A stretch of DNA of 64,000 bases from Pseudonocardia sp. N23 (GCF_002583555.1 NZ_BEGX01000052.1:138644-202643); one strand, 5' to 3'. Positions 1-9,695 are shown, counted from the stretch's first letter. Numbers and translations are program-made. Notes: generated from the sequence alone by a model not told the origin.

Positions 1-70
1 GCCATGCATGGCGACGCCTCCCCACGGCCTCCCTGCCGTCCCGGGGCACGCCCGCCGCCACTCATTGGGG

Positions 71-1507
71 TCAGCCGTCCGTGCGGACCTCCGTGCCGTC
101 CTGGGCCCAGCGGGTGTGGAAGGCGCCCTCGGCGTCGGTGCGCTGGTAGGTGTGGGCGCCGAAGAAGTCGCGCAGACCCTGGATCAGGTTGGCCGGGCCG
201 CGCTCGCGGCGGTAGCCGTCGTAGTAGCTCAGGCTCGACGAGAACGCCGGGATCGCGACGCCCTGCTCCGTCGCCGTCACCACGACCCGTCGCCACGCGT
301 CCTGCGCGTTCGCGACGGCCTCGGTGAAGTACGGGACCATCAGCAGGTTGTCGAGGTCGGGGTGCTCGGCGTAGGCGTCGCGGATGCGGTTGAGGAACTG
401 GGCCCGGATGATGCAGCCGCCGCGCCAGATGGTGGCCATCTCGCCCAGCTTGAGGTCCCAGCCGTTCTGCACCGACGCGGCCCGCATCTGGGCGAAGCCC
501 TGCGCGTAGGCGACGACCTTGGAGGCGTAGAGCGCCTCCCGGATGTCGTCGACCAGGCGCTCGTCGACCTTCGTCGCGGGCGTCGGGCCGGTGAGGGTCT
601 TCGCGGCCGCGGCGCGCTCGGCCCGCAGCGCCGAGAGCCCCCGGGCGAATACGGCCTCGGTGATGCCGGTGAGCGGGATGCCCAGGCCGAGGGCGTCGAT
701 CGCGGTCCAGGTGCCGGTGCCCTTCTGCCCTGCCTGGTCGACGATGACGTCGACCAGCGGGCCGCCGGTCTTCTCGTCGACCTTGGCCAGCACCTTGCCG
801 GTGATCTCGATGAGGAACGACTCGAGGTCGCCGGAGTTCCACTCCTCGAAGATCTTCCCGATGGCGTGGGCGTCGAGCCCGGCGACCTGGGTGAGCAGGT
901 CGTAGGCCTCGACGATGAGCTGCATGTCGGCGTACTCGATGCCGTTGTGCACCATCTTCACGTAGTGCCCGGCGCCGCCGGGTCCGACATGGACGACGCA
1001 GGGCGTGCCGTCGACGACGGCGGCGATCGCCTCGAAGACGTCCTTCACCTCGGCGTAGGCCTCGGGGTCGCCGCCCGGCATGATGCTCGGCCCGAGCAGC
1101 GCGCCCTCCTCGCCGCCGGAGACGCCGACGCCCATGAACCGGATGCCGTTGGCCTCGCACTCGGCGGTGCGCCGCACGGTGTCGGGGAAGTGGGAGTTGC
1201 CGGCGTCGATGATGATGTCGCCCTTGTCGAGCAGGGGCGTGAGGTCGGCGATGACGCCGTCGACGGGCTTGCCCGCCTTGACCATGACGATGATCCGCCG
1301 CGGCGTCTCCAGCGCGTCGACGAACTCCTGCAGCGACTGCGTGCCGGTGAAGTCGCCCTCGCCGCCGAACTCACTCATGAACTCGGTGGTCTTCGAACCC
1401 GTCCGGTTGTGCACCGCGACGGACACCCCGCGGCTTGCGATGTTGCGGGCCAGGTTCGCGCCCATCACCGCCAGTCCGGTGACCCCGATCCGGCTCTGTC
1501 CCGCCAT
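71..1507 (-). CDS. gnd: 6-phosphogluconate dehydrogenase (decarboxylating)
   Basis: This cytosolic enzyme oxidises and decarboxylates 6-phosphogluconate to ribulose 5-phosphate in the pentose phosphate pathway, making NADPH. The 478-residue length is that of the long homodimeric class. The N-terminal Rossmann domain has the GLAVMGANLARN dinucleotide motif and an NRT triplet just after the second strand, which in this family contacts the NADP 2'-phosphate. The middle holds the signature with catalytic Lys and Glu (GAGHYVKMVHNGIEY), and the all-alpha C-terminal domain is complete. The ATG start lies right before the Rossmann strand. It is transcribed divergently from a histidine phosphatase gene across a gap of about 130 bp with no other gene. 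Identification is secure. Confidence 0.97.
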   Translation of the reverse strand: MAGQSRIGVTGLAVMGANLARNIASRGVSVAVHNRTGSKTTEFMSEFGGEGDFTGTQSLQEFVDALETPRRIIVMVKAGKPVDGVIADLTPLLDKGDIIIDAGNSHFPDTVRRTAECEANGIRFMGVGVSGGEEGALLGPSIMPGGDPEAYAEVKDVFEAIAAVVDGTPCVVHVGPGGAGHYVKMVHNGIEYADMQLIVEAYDLLTQVAGLDAHAIGKIFEEWNSGDLESFLIEITGKVLAKVDEKTGGPLVDVIVDQAGQKGTGTWTAIDALGLGIPLTGITEAVFARGLSALRAERAAAAKTLTGPTPATKVDERLVDDIREALYASKVVAYAQGFAQMRAASVQNGWDLKLGEMATIWRGGCIIRAQFLNRIRDAYAEHPDLDNLLMVPYFTEAVANAQDAWRRVVVTATEQGVAIPAFSSSLSYYDGYRRERGPANLIQGLRDFFGAHTYQRTDAEGAFHTRWAQDGTEVRTDG

Positions 1508-1635
1508 TGGTCGACTCCCTTGCGTCGGTGCGGCCGTGTGCCTGCTGCTGTGACGTCTCGCCGATCATCCTGCCCGTTCCGCACCCCGGGACGAACCGCC
1601 GTGTGGCGTCCGCGACGCCGGTAGCGTCCGATCAC

Positions 1636-2382
1636 ATGTACGAGGTCGTTTTGCTCCGCCACGGCGAGACCCTCGGCTACGACGGCGACCACGGCCTCAC
1701 TCCACGCGGCGAGGAGCAGGCCAGGGCGCGGGGCAAGGCGCTGGCCGCGGAGATCGCGCCGGGTACACGGGTGCTGCTGCCGCACGCGCGGACGTCGCGG
1801 GCGACGGCGACGGCCGTGACGTTGCGGGCGGCCCTGGTCGCCGAAGGTGTCGACGAGTCGCTGCTCGGCGCGCTGTACACCGAGCCGCATTTCGACAACC
1901 TGCGGTTCTCGCTGGACGGCGAGGTCGTCGACACGTCGGTGGCGGTGGGGGCGCGGCTGGAGCTGGGGCCGGGGCCGGAGCCCGACTGGGTCCGCGAGTA
2001 CGACCGCTTCGACAGCGACTACCGCGACGTCGCCGCCGCGGGTGGGCCGATCGAGTTCTGGGTGCACGAGCCGACGCTCTACTTCGAGCCGCCGCAGGTC
2101 GCGGTTCTGCGGACGTGGCTGGGTGTGGCGGCGCTCGGACCGCGGCTGGCCGACGCCGGCGCGGAGCTCGCGCTGGTCTGCACCCACTCGGCGCCGATGC
2201 GGGCCTTCGTGGCGACGACGTTCGGCGAGGACCTGGGCGAGCCGGAGAACCTGGAGCCCATCCGGCTGCGTGTGGAGGACGGGGAGGCGCGCGTCGCCTT
2301 CCGGGACCGGAGCATCACCACGCGCATCCCGCAGCCACCCGCGTGGATCGACCGCGGCTGGCTGGAGTCCTACGGCCGCTGA
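1636..2382 (+). CDS. Histidine phosphatase family protein
   Basis: A 248-residue member of the phosphoglycerate-mutase-like histidine phosphatases. The RHGET motif near residue 8 supplies the catalytic histidine, and TPRGEEQA follows as usual; a later CTHSAPM segment carries the second histidine. The middle has an insert of about 60 residues with acidic and aromatic positions that is not typical of the small family members, so the substrate cannot be predicted. I chose the ATG at 1636, which begins directly at the first beta strand. A TAGCGT -10-like hexamer ends 8 nt upstream, so the mRNA may have little or no leader. It is divergent from gnd. Confidence 0.85.
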   Translation: MYEVVLLRHGETLGYDGDHGLTPRGEEQARARGKALAAEIAPGTRVLLPHARTSRATATAVTLRAALVAEGVDESLLGALYTEPHFDNLRFSLDGEVVDTSVAVGARLELGPGPEPDWVREYDRFDSDYRDVAAAGGPIEFWVHEPTLYFEPPQVAVLRTWLGVAALGPRLADAGAELALVCTHSAPMRAFVATTFGEDLGEPENLEPIRLRVEDGEARVAFRDRSITTRIPQPPAWIDRGWLESYGR

Positions 2383-2458
2383 CCCCCGGTGAACGCATCC
2401 GTCCGCGGGAGCGTGCGTACATCGGGGCCCCGGGCGGGGCCGTGCGCAGCAGGGAGGG

Positions 2459-3253
2459 TCAGAAGGCAGGCCACGGGATCGCCGGCCCGTACCCCGAGGG
2501 CTGCGGGTAGCGGGGCTCCGCGAGCAGCCCGTCGATGCGTGAGGTCAGCGCCACGACCTCGGTGAGCGTGATGTGCTCGTTGAGGGTGTCGGCGAGGCCG
2601 CCGTCGAGCGCGCTGCGCAGCTTCTCCAGGCCGGCGACGACGGTCCCGGGCAGCTCGTCGCCGACCCAGCCCCACAGGACGGTCCGCAGCTTGTCCTCGA
2701 CGTGCATCGTCAGGCCGTGGTCGACGCCGTAGACACGGCCGTCGACCCCCGCGAGGACGTGGCCGCCCTTGCGGTCGGCGTTGTTGGCGACGACGTCGAA
2801 CGCCGCCATCGCGGCGAGCTGCGGGTCGTCGGCGTGGACGAGGACTGCGGGGTCGCCCGCGCCGTCGCGGGCCCGCAGCACGCGCTTCCAGCCCGCGGGC
2901 ACCTTCTTCGGCGAGCAGACGTCGATGAGCTCGCGTTCGTCGGTGTCGACCCAGACCTGCAGCATCCCAGGGCCGAAGGGGCCGTTCTCGCGCAGGATCG
3001 TGGGCGGGACGACGTGCAACCCGGCGGCCTCGGACACCAGGTGGCTCGCGACCTCACGGCCGGCGAGGGTGCCGTCGGGGAAGTCCCAGAGCGGGCGCTC
3101 GCCGCGGACCGGCTTGTAGACGCACTCCAGCTCGGCGCCGTCGAGGGTGATGGTGCCGAACAGCGTCGTGTTCGAGGCGTCGACGAGCCTGCCGGTGATC
3201 TCGATCCTGCCGGCGGTCAGCACCTCGTACACCGCCGGGTCGCGAAGGTCCAC
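2459..3253 (-). CDS. SCO1664 family (PI3/4-kinase-like fold) protein
   Basis: A 264-residue protein of the actinobacterial SCO1664 family. An early YKPVRGE segment holds the candidate nucleotide-binding lysine, and FDVVANNADRKGGH followed by GVDHGLTMH looks like the catalytic and metal-binding loops of a PI3/4-kinase or HipA-type fold. The biochemical role of the family is not established as far as I know. The start is GTG. It lies 9 nt after the DUF3090 gene and, with the phosphatase gene upstream, forms the conserved cluster that in many actinobacteria sits near mycothiol ligase mshC; no mshC is visible here. Kinase activity is inferred from the motifs only. Confidence 0.85.
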   Translation of the reverse strand: MDLRDPAVYEVLTAGRIEITGRLVDASNTTLFGTITLDGAELECVYKPVRGERPLWDFPDGTLAGREVASHLVSEAAGLHVVPPTILRENGPFGPGMLQVWVDTDERELIDVCSPKKVPAGWKRVLRARDGAGDPAVLVHADDPQLAAMAAFDVVANNADRKGGHVLAGVDGRVYGVDHGLTMHVEDKLRTVLWGWVGDELPGTVVAGLEKLRSALDGGLADTLNEHITLTEVVALTSRIDGLLAEPRYPQPSGYGPAIPWPAF

Positions 3254-3262
3254 GTGCGGGCG

Positions 3263-3832
3263 TCAGTCGGTCATCGGGGAACGCTGGTGGAACCCGTTGA
3301 GGCGCACGCACACGTGCCCGGCCGGGTCGAGCGGTTCGGCGCACAGCGGGCACGGCGAGCGGCCGGCCGAGACGACCAGCTCCGCGCGCTCGGCGAACGC
3401 CTTGGCCTGCGGAGGGGAGAGGAACACGCGCAGCGCGTCGGGACCCTCCTCGGTGTCGTCGAGGACGACCGACTCGTCGACCTCCTCCTCGCTCACGGCG
3501 AGGAGCTCGACGACGATGGAGCGGCTGTCGGCGTCCCAGCCCAGGCCCATCGTGCCGACGCGGAACTCCTCCTCGAGCGGCACGGCGAGCGGGTCGTTGT
3601 CGGGGTCGCCGCCCACCGGGGTGGGCAGCTCCTGGCCGAAGCGGCGGTTGACCTCCTGCAGCAGCGCGGCGATGCGCTCGGCGAGGACGGACACCTGCTG
3701 CTTCTCCAGCAGCACACTGATGGTGCGGGCCTGTTCGGCGGCCTGGAGGTAGAACGACCGGTCGCCGGGCTCGCCGACGGTGCCCGCGACGAATCGTTCG
3801 GGCTGGCGGAAGACGTGGATGACGCGTGACAT
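3263..3832 (-). CDS. DUF3090 family protein
   Basis: A 189-residue DUF3090 protein. It opens with MSRVIHVFRQPERF and has the family's acidic centre (EEEVDES, DDTEEGPDALR). The C-terminus carries CPLCAEPLDPAGHVC, a CxxC...HxC arrangement that could bind a metal ion. The ATG at 3832 is preferred to an upstream alternative because homologues begin at this Ser-Arg-Val. It is the middle gene of a minus-strand operon, 70 nt after the histidine phosphatase and 9 nt before the SCO1664-type gene. Function is unknown; the constant pairing with a kinase-like protein and a phosphatase suggests a shared pathway. Confidence 0.9.
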   Translation of the reverse strand: MSRVIHVFRQPERFVAGTVGEPGDRSFYLQAAEQARTISVLLEKQQVSVLAERIAALLQEVNRRFGQELPTPVGGDPDNDPLAVPLEEEFRVGTMGLGWDADSRSIVVELLAVSEEEVDESVVLDDTEEGPDALRVFLSPPQAKAFAERAELVVSAGRSPCPLCAEPLDPAGHVCVRLNGFHQRSPMTD

Positions 3833-3902
3833 GGCACCTCCGAGAGTAGGCCACCCTCGCGCGGCGGGCACACCCGTGACGGGACGGGTCACCCCGGCGG
3901 GA

Positions 3903-4598
3903 TCAGGTGGAGCCACCGACGACGGCGTCGGAGCTGCGCTTGGTGGACCTCCGGCGGCGCGGTTTCGGCGGGACGATGCTCGCGAGATCGCCCCCGAGGT
4001 CGTTCACCTTGGCGACGAACGGACGGGTGTCGGTGTAGTGCACGACGCTCACCGAGCAGGTGTCGACCATGATCCGCTGGAAGTTGTCCAGGTGGGTCGC
4101 CAGCGCGTCGGCCAGCACGGACTTGATGACGTCGCCGTGGCTGCACGCCACCCACACCGCGCTCGGGCCGTGGGCCTCGGCGATGCGGGCGCCGTGGGCG
4201 CGCACGGCCGCGACGGCCCGGGCCTGCATGCCCGCGAGGCCCTCGCCGCCGGGGAAGACCGCCGCCGACGGGTGGGCCTGCACGACCTTCCACAGCGGTT
4301 CCTTGGCCAGCGTCTTGAGCGAGCCACCGGTCCAGTCGCCGTAGTCGACCTCGGCCAGCTGGTCCTCCACGACGGGCACCAGCTTGCGGTCGATCGCGAG
4401 CGGCTCGACGGTCTGCCGGCAGCGGGTCAGCGGGGAGGTGACGATCTCGGCGACCGGGATCCCGGCGAGCCGCTCCACCACCTTCTCGGCCTGGCTGCGG
4501 CCGGTCTCGTCGAGCTCGACGCCGGCGCTGCGCCCGGCCAGCACACCGGCCACGTTGGCCGTGGAGCGGCCGTGCCGCAGCAGGATCAAGGTCGTCAC
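3903..4598 (-). CDS. Histidine phosphatase, MSMEG_4193 type
   Basis: A 231-residue phosphoglycerate-mutase-like phosphatase. LLRHGRSTAN near residue 6 contains the catalytic His; SPLTRCRQT supplies a phosphate-binding Arg; VACSHGDVIK holds the second His. The C-terminus is basic (PRRRRSTKRSS). The GTG start begins directly at the first strand. This is the first gene of the cluster running into DUF3090 and SCO1664, and the synteny is what assigns it to the MSMEG_4193 type. Substrate is unknown. The 190 bp upstream, to uppP, hold no gene that I can support. Confidence 0.88.
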   Translation of the reverse strand: MTTLILLRHGRSTANVAGVLAGRSAGVELDETGRSQAEKVVERLAGIPVAEIVTSPLTRCRQTVEPLAIDRKLVPVVEDQLAEVDYGDWTGGSLKTLAKEPLWKVVQAHPSAAVFPGGEGLAGMQARAVAAVRAHGARIAEAHGPSAVWVACSHGDVIKSVLADALATHLDNFQRIMVDTCSVSVVHYTDTRPFVAKVNDLGGDLASIVPPKPRRRRSTKRSSDAVVGGST

Positions 4599-4790
4599 CG
4601 CACCGAGCCTACGTGCGGGGCGGGCCGGCAGGGTGCTGGACCACTCCGGCCGTGGCGAGCGGCGTCCAGGTGATGTCGTCGCAAGGCGGGCAGGTGCGGC
4701 GACACCCGGGGTCGTGTCGACGCGCCTGCCCGGCGCGGCGAGGGCGCCGCCTGGGCGTCGCGCAGCAGGCCTGAGTGGCTCGGCGCCCTC

Positions 4791-5612
4791 CTAGGTGGCC
4801 GCGACGGCGCCGATCGCCAGCGCCGCGAACAGCGCCACGCCCAGCGCGATGCGGTAGGCGACGAACACGTAGACGGTGTTGTTCTGCACGTACTTGAGCA
4901 GCCAGGCGATGATCACGTACCCGACGGCGAACGCGATGATCGTGCCGACGACCATCTGCGGCCCGCTGGTCAGCCCGGACTCCTTGACGTCACCGATCTG
5001 GAACAGGCCCGCCGCCACGACCGCCGGGATGGCCAGCAGGAACGAGTAGCGGACCGCGGCGGGCCGGTCGAGGCCCAGCGCGAGGCCCGCGGTGATCGTG
5101 CCGCCGGAGCGCGACACCCCGGGGATCAGTGCCAGCGCCTGGGCGAAGCCGAGGACGATGCCGTCGCGCACCGTGAGGTGCTCCAGCGGCCGGTTCTGCT
5201 TGCCGTAGCGCTCCGCCAGCCCGAGCAGGATGCCGAAGACGACCAGCGTCGTCGCGACGATCCACAGGTTGCGCGCGACCGTCTCGATGGAGTCCTTGAA
5301 CAGGAAGCCCAGGACACTGATCGGGATCGTGCCGATGATCACGAGCCAGGCCAGCCGGTAGTCGTTGGTGGCGCGCACCTCGGCGTCGGTGAAGCCGCGG
5401 AACCACGTCTTCACGAGGTTCCAGATGTCCTTCGCGAAGTAGATCAGGACGGCGGCCTCCGTCCCCAGCTGGGAGACGGCGGTGAACGCCGCGCCGGGGT
5501 CGTTGCCGAAGAACGCTCCCGACACGATCCGCAGGTGCGCCGACGAGGAGATCGGGAGGAACTCCGTCAGCCCCTGGACAACGCTCAGGACGACGACCTC
5601 GAACCAGCTCAC
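4791..5612 (-). CDS. uppP: Undecaprenyl-diphosphatase UppP (BacA)
   Basis: This integral membrane phosphatase dephosphorylates undecaprenyl diphosphate and so recycles the lipid carrier for peptidoglycan synthesis; overexpression in other bacteria gives bacitracin resistance. The 273 residues include the two family signatures, [15 protein letters not shown] near the N-terminus and [13 protein letters not shown] in the middle, plus about seven to eight hydrophobic segments. The start is GTG. It is divergent from the aldo/keto reductase gene with 82 bp between them, and it is followed on the same strand by the MSMEG_4193/DUF3090/SCO1664 cluster. Confidence 0.96.
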   Translation of the reverse strand: MSWFEVVVLSVVQGLTEFLPISSSAHLRIVSGAFFGNDPGAAFTAVSQLGTEAAVLIYFAKDIWNLVKTWFRGFTDAEVRATNDYRLAWLVIIGTIPISVLGFLFKDSIETVARNLWIVATTLVVFGILLGLAERYGKQNRPLEHLTVRDGIVLGFAQALALIPGVSRSGGTITAGLALGLDRPAAVRYSFLLAIPAVVAAGLFQIGDVKESGLTSGPQMVVGTIIAFAVGYVIIAWLLKYVQNNTVYVFVAYRIALGVALFAALAIGAVAAT

Positions 5613-5694
5613 GAACCTGCCTCAGAACGGTGGGACGACACGGCGGGAGCACCGTACCGGGGCCGCCCGAGAGGACTGGCAATAGGCTGACCCG

Positions 5695-6639
5695 GTGCGG
5701 CACAGACAGGTCGGGACGAGTGGCCTCCAGGTGTCACGGATCGGGCTCGGGACCATGACCTGGGGCGACGACACGGATCTCGAGGCGGCCACCGACCAGC
5801 TCGTGACGTTCGTCGACGCCGGCGGCAGTCTCGTCGAGACCTGCGACGCCTACGCCGAGGGCGCGGCCCAGGAGATCCTCGGCGCGGTGATGGCCGACTC
5901 GGTGCCGCGCGAGGACGTCGTGATCTCGGCGCGCGGCGGGCTGCCCGGGGGCGCGTCGGGCGACCGCGGGGCCCGCGGGGCGCTGCTCGACGCGCTCGAC
6001 GCGACGCTGCGCCGGCTGCGGGTCGACCACGTCGACCTCTGGCAGCTGCCCGGCTGGGACGCTGCGGTGCCGTTGGAGGAGACGCTGTCGGCGGTGCAGG
6101 TCGCGGTCATGTCGGGCAAGGCCCGCTACGCCGGGCTGGTCGGCTCCACGGGCTGGCAGCTGGCGACGGTCGTGGAGAAGGCGCGCGCGACGGCGGGCGT
6201 CGCCGTCCCGGTCGCCGCGCAGGTCGAGTACTCGTTGCTGACCCGCGGCGTCGAGGTCGAGCTCGTGCCCGCCGCCGAGCACCACGGCCTGGGGATCGTC
6301 GCGTGGGCGCCGCTGGGCCGCGGGGTGCTCACGGGCAAGTACGTCGAGGGCACCCCGGCCGACTCGCGTGCGGCGTCGGCGGTGCTCGCGCCCTACGTCG
6401 AGGCGCGGCGCAACGAGCGGTCCGCCCGCATCGTGCAGTCGGTCCTCACCGCCGCGGACGGGCTCGGCACCTCTCCCCTCGCCGTCGCCCTGGCGTGGGT
6501 GCGCGACCGGCCCGGGGTGGCGTCGGCGGTCGTCGGGGCGCGTGACGGCGCCCAGCTCGCGGCGTCGCTGTCCACCGAGAAGGTCGAGCTGCCCGCGGAG
6601 ATCCGCGCGGCCCTCGACGACGTCAGCGTCCCCATCTGA
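5695..6639 (+). CDS. Aldo/keto reductase
   Basis: A 314-residue NADPH-dependent oxidoreductase of the TIM-barrel aldo/keto reductase superfamily. It starts with the common MRHRQVGTSGLQVSRIGLG, then ETCDAYAEG contains the catalytic Asp-Tyr pair, HVDLWQLPGWD replaces the usual D-x-x-x-x-H strand with only partial match, and PLGRGVLTGKY is the usual segment before the cofactor site. The position of the catalytic histidine is not clear to me. The GTG start is supported by a TAGGCT -10 hexamer at 5683-5688, only 6 nt upstream, which predicts a leaderless mRNA. Substrate unknown. Confidence 0.9.
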   Translation: MRHRQVGTSGLQVSRIGLGTMTWGDDTDLEAATDQLVTFVDAGGSLVETCDAYAEGAAQEILGAVMADSVPREDVVISARGGLPGGASGDRGARGALLDALDATLRRLRVDHVDLWQLPGWDAAVPLEETLSAVQVAVMSGKARYAGLVGSTGWQLATVVEKARATAGVAVPVAAQVEYSLLTRGVEVELVPAAEHHGLGIVAWAPLGRGVLTGKYVEGTPADSRAASAVLAPYVEARRNERSARIVQSVLTAADGLGTSPLAVALAWVRDRPGVASAVVGARDGAQLAASLSTEKVELPAEIRAALDDVSVPI

Positions 6640-6820
6640 GCGCGTCCGGAGCACGCCCAGGCCCGCGATCGGGCCTGGCCGAGGACCGCCACCGGCGCAT
6701 ATGGTGAACGGCACGTCACCTGCCGTTCACGCGGTGGCGACGTCGGCGCCGGGCGGTCCCGGCGGCGGCCGGGCACGGCCGGGCAGTGTTCGTGGCAGGA
6801 CCGGGCAAGGAGGTGGGCCG

Positions 6821-7060
6821 GTGGCGTCGACCGGCACGGCTACGGAGGAATCCGGAGATGTCGCCGACGGGGACTGGGAGTACCGCCCCGTCCATCTGTC
6901 CGGGGACGTCACCCGGCTGACGGCGGCGGTCCGACTGGCCATCCAGGCCGAGTCCGGCGGCTGGGAGCTCTCCCGCGTCAGGCTCTACCCCGGCGGGGTG
7001 CGGAAGGTGTGGCTCCGGCGCAAGCGGTCGCTGTCGATGCTCCCCGAGCCGACGTTCTGA
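6821..7060 (+). CDS. DUF5703 family protein
   Basis: A 79-residue protein matching the DUF5703 family: an acidic start, then DWEYRPVHL, GGWELSRVRLYPGG and VRKVWLRRK near the C-terminus. The family is small, soluble and of unknown function in actinobacteria. The GTG start is decided by a strong AAGGAGGT ribosome-binding site about 6 nt upstream. The 180 bp between the aldo/keto reductase and this gene show no other feature. It is followed on the same strand by the AlkP-type gene. Confidence 0.85.
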   Translation: MASTGTATEESGDVADGDWEYRPVHLSGDVTRLTAAVRLAIQAESGGWELSRVRLYPGGVRKVWLRRKRSLSMLPEPTF

Positions 7061-7166
7061 CCGATCACCCCTGACCTGGCACCCCTGTCGTGTGACCACG
7101 GCTGTAATGCCGCGCCGAGAACCGCCGATGGACCCTGTGTACGAGATGTGTCCAGGGGGGATCACA

Positions 7167-8633
7167 TTGGCAACCACCACCACAGGGGGCCGTCCCGGTG
7201 CGAGGGCGGTGCTCGTCGAGTTCAACGAGCTCAGCCCGGCGCTGATCGACCGCTTCGTCGCGGCCGGGCACCTGCCGGCCTTCCGCGCGTTCCGCGACTC
7301 CTCGGTCGTCTGCACGACCGACGCGGGTGAGGACGCGCCCAACCTCGAGCCCTGGATCCAATGGCCGACGGTGCACAGCGGGATGCCGTTCGCCGAGCAC
7401 GGCGTCTTCGCCCTCGGGGAGGGCCGCGAGAAGCTGACCGCACCGCTGCTCGGCGACGTGCTGTCCGCGGCGGGCATCCCCGTCGGGGTGTTCGGGTCGA
7501 TGAACACCGCCTACAGCCGCCGGCCCGGTGAGCCCGGCTACGTCGTTCCCGACCCGTGGGACGTCGACGGCGTCGCCTACCCGCAGTCGCTGCAGCCGTT
7601 CTACGAGACGGTGTCGTGGGCCGTGCAGGAGTCCTCACGCAACGGCCTGCCCGGCGCCGGGCAGCTCGCCCGCTTCGCCGCGTTCCTGGCACGGAGCGGC
7701 CTGCGCCCGGCGACCGTGCTGGCCGCGGTCCGCCAGCTCGTCGACGAGCGCCGCATCGGTGGCGTGGCGTGGCGGCGGGCCTCGGTCCTCGACGACCTGT
7801 CCTACGACGTGTTCCGCACCCTCAACCGTCGCCACGGCGTGCGGTTCGCCTCGTTCTTCTCCAACAGCACCGCGCACTACCAGCACTACTACTGGCGCGA
7901 CATGGAGCCGGAGCTGTTCGACGAGGTCGGCGACGGCGCGCACGCCGACGCCGTGCTGCACGGCTACCGCCGGATGGACGCGCTGCTGGCCCGGATCATG
8001 GCCGACGAGCCCGACTCGTTGCTGATCCTGGCCACCGCCCTGTCGCAGGAGCCGTGGTCCACCTCGGCCAAGCGCACGTTCCGGCCCCACGCGTTCGACG
8101 CGTTGCTCGCGTTCGCCGGGGTCCGTGACGCGGTCGCGAAGCCGATGATGGCCGAGCAGTTCGTCGTCGAGCTGACCGACGACGACGCCGCCGCGACCGC
8201 CCGTGAGGCGTTGCGCGCGTTGACGATCGACGGCACCCGGATGCTCAATGCCGACCGCGACGGCCGCCGCCTGCAGGTGGGCTGCCGCAGCGACGTCGGT
8301 CGCGAGGGCGCGACGATCGAGGACGGCCCCGGTGGCGCGACCCGCGCGTTCGACGAGCTGTTCTACCCGATCCACACCACCCGCAGCGGCCGGCACAGCC
8401 GCGACGGCGCGCTGTGGTTCCGGACCGGTGCGCACCGGGTCGTCGAGGGCCGCGTCCAGCTCACCGACATCGCGCCGACGATCCTCGACCACTTCGGGGT
8501 GGCCACGCCCGCGCACATGACGGGCTCGGTCCTGCCGCTGTACCGGGCACCGGCGGTCCCGGCGCAGCGCTCCCGCCCGTTCTCGCCGCTACGGCGCGAG
8601 TCCGAGCCGGTCGGGGTCCCGCAGCCCCGCTGA
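7167..8633 (+). CDS. Alkaline phosphatase superfamily (phosphodiesterase-like) protein
   Basis: A protein of about 488 residues with the layout of nucleotide pyrophosphatase/phosphodiesterases. VLVEFNELSP opens the fold; WPTVHSGMPFAEHGVF is the likely nucleophile strand (Thr) with the HG metal-ligand pair; STAHYQHYYWRDME is a second metal-ligand candidate; LTDIAPTILDHFGV near the end is typical of the superfamily. I prefer the TTG at 7167, which has an AGGGGGG ribosome-binding site 6 nt upstream. In-frame alternatives are GTG 7092, ATG 7128 and ATG 7146. A TGTAAT -10-like element at 7103-7108 argues against the GTG at 7092. No signal peptide is visible, so it is probably cytosolic. Substrate unknown. 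Confidence 0.75.
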   Translation: MATTTTGGRPGARAVLVEFNELSPALIDRFVAAGHLPAFRAFRDSSVVCTTDAGEDAPNLEPWIQWPTVHSGMPFAEHGVFALGEGREKLTAPLLGDVLSAAGIPVGVFGSMNTAYSRRPGEPGYVVPDPWDVDGVAYPQSLQPFYETVSWAVQESSRNGLPGAGQLARFAAFLARSGLRPATVLAAVRQLVDERRIGGVAWRRASVLDDLSYDVFRTLNRRHGVRFASFFSNSTAHYQHYYWRDMEPELFDEVGDGAHADAVLHGYRRMDALLARIMADEPDSLLILATALSQEPWSTSAKRTFRPHAFDALLAFAGVRDAVAKPMMAEQFVVELTDDDAAATAREALRALTIDGTRMLNADRDGRRLQVGCRSDVGREGATIEDGPGGATRAFDELFYPIHTTRSGRHSRDGALWFRTGAHRVVEGRVQLTDIAPTILDHFGVATPAHMTGSVLPLYRAPAVPAQRSRPFSPLRRESEPVGVPQPR

Positions 8634-8696
8634 CCTGTGGGTGGCCCCGTCCCGGGGGCGCATCGGAGAACGTCGCGACCATCCCCACTCACGACC

Positions 8697-9695
8697 TCAG
8701 GGGACCAGGACGACCTTGCCGGTCGTCCCGCGCGAGCCCAGACGCCGTAACGCCTCCTTGACCTCGGACAACGGCAGCTCCGCGCCGATCAGGGGATCGA
8801 TGAGCCGCTTCGCCCAGAGGTCCTCCAGCGCGTCCTGCCAGGGCTGGATCAGCTCCGGGGCCATCTGCCGGTAGTAGCCCCAGTGCACGCCGACGACCGA
8901 GTAGTTCTTGATCAGGATGTGGTTGGTCGGGGCGTCGGCGATCCGCCCGCCCGCGAAGCCGATCACGAGGATGCGGCCCTCGAACGCCGCGATCCGCCGC
9001 GACGCGTCGAACACGTCTCCACCGACCGGGTCGTAGATGACGTCCGCGCCGCGGCCACCGGTCAGGTCCTTCACCGCGGCCACCAGGTCGGCGTCGCGGT
9101 AGTCGACGACCTCGTCGCAGCCCACCGACCTCGCGACCGCGCACTTCTCCGGGCCACCCGCGGTCCCGATGACCCGCGCGCCCATGGCTTTGCCCAGCTG
9201 GACCGCCGCGGTCCCCACCCCGCCTGCGGCGGCGTGCACGAGCAGCGTCTCGCCCTCGCGCAGCGCGCCGCGGTGCGAGAGCGCGCACCAGCCCGTCTGG
9301 TAGGTGATGAGGAACCCGGCGGCCTGCGCGGGCGTCATGCCCTCGGGCCAGCGGAACGTCGCGACGTCGGGCAGCAGCGTGGCCTCGGCGAACCCGCCCG
9401 ACCCCAGCACGGGCAGCCCGACGACGCGGTCGCCGACCGCGAACCGGGCGCCCTCCCCCACTGCGATGACCTCTCCCGCGACCTCCATGCCCGGGGTGAA
9501 CGGCAGCGGCGGCTTCTCCTGGTACTTGCCCTGGCAGGCCAGGATGTCGGGGAAGTTGCACGCCGCGGCGTGCACCCGCACCGCCACCTGCCCCGGTCCG
9601 GGGACCGGCACCGGGATGTCCTCGTGCCAGGTGAGGACGTCGTCCGGGTCGCCGTTCTGGTGGACCTGCCAGCCGCGCATCGGTGTCGTCGTCAA
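8697..9695 (-). CDS. Zinc-type alcohol dehydrogenase / NADPH:quinone oxidoreductase
   Basis: A 332-residue medium-chain dehydrogenase/reductase of the quinone oxidoreductase group. The N-terminal GroES-like part has ACNFPDILACQGKYQ and FTPGMEVAGEV; the Rossmann part has LVHAAAGGVGTAAVQLGK and TGGRGADVIYDPVGGD. The structural zinc cysteines are absent, as expected for quinone reductases. The TTG start at 9695 follows the SDR stop codon by one base and sits behind a GGGAG site, so it is probably translationally coupled; an ATG at 9680 is the alternative. It is the last gene of a three-gene operon with the SDR and the M20 peptidase. Confidence 0.9.
   Translation of the reverse strand: MTTTPMRGWQVHQNGDPDDVLTWHEDIPVPVPGPGQVAVRVHAAACNFPDILACQGKYQEKPPLPFTPGMEVAGEVIAVGEGARFAVGDRVVGLPVLGSGGFAEATLLPDVATFRWPEGMTPAQAAGFLITYQTGWCALSHRGALREGETLLVHAAAGGVGTAAVQLGKAMGARVIGTAGGPEKCAVARSVGCDEVVDYRDADLVAAVKDLTGGRGADVIYDPVGGDVFDASRRIAAFEGRILVIGFAGGRIADAPTNHILIKNYSVVGVHWGYYRQMAPELIQPWQDALEDLWAKRLIDPLIGAELPLSEVKEALRRLGSRGTTGKVVLVP

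Noticed and set aside
1-70. A gene at the left edge
   Set aside because: The first 70 bases hold only short open frames without start signals or motifs; they are the space downstream of gnd.
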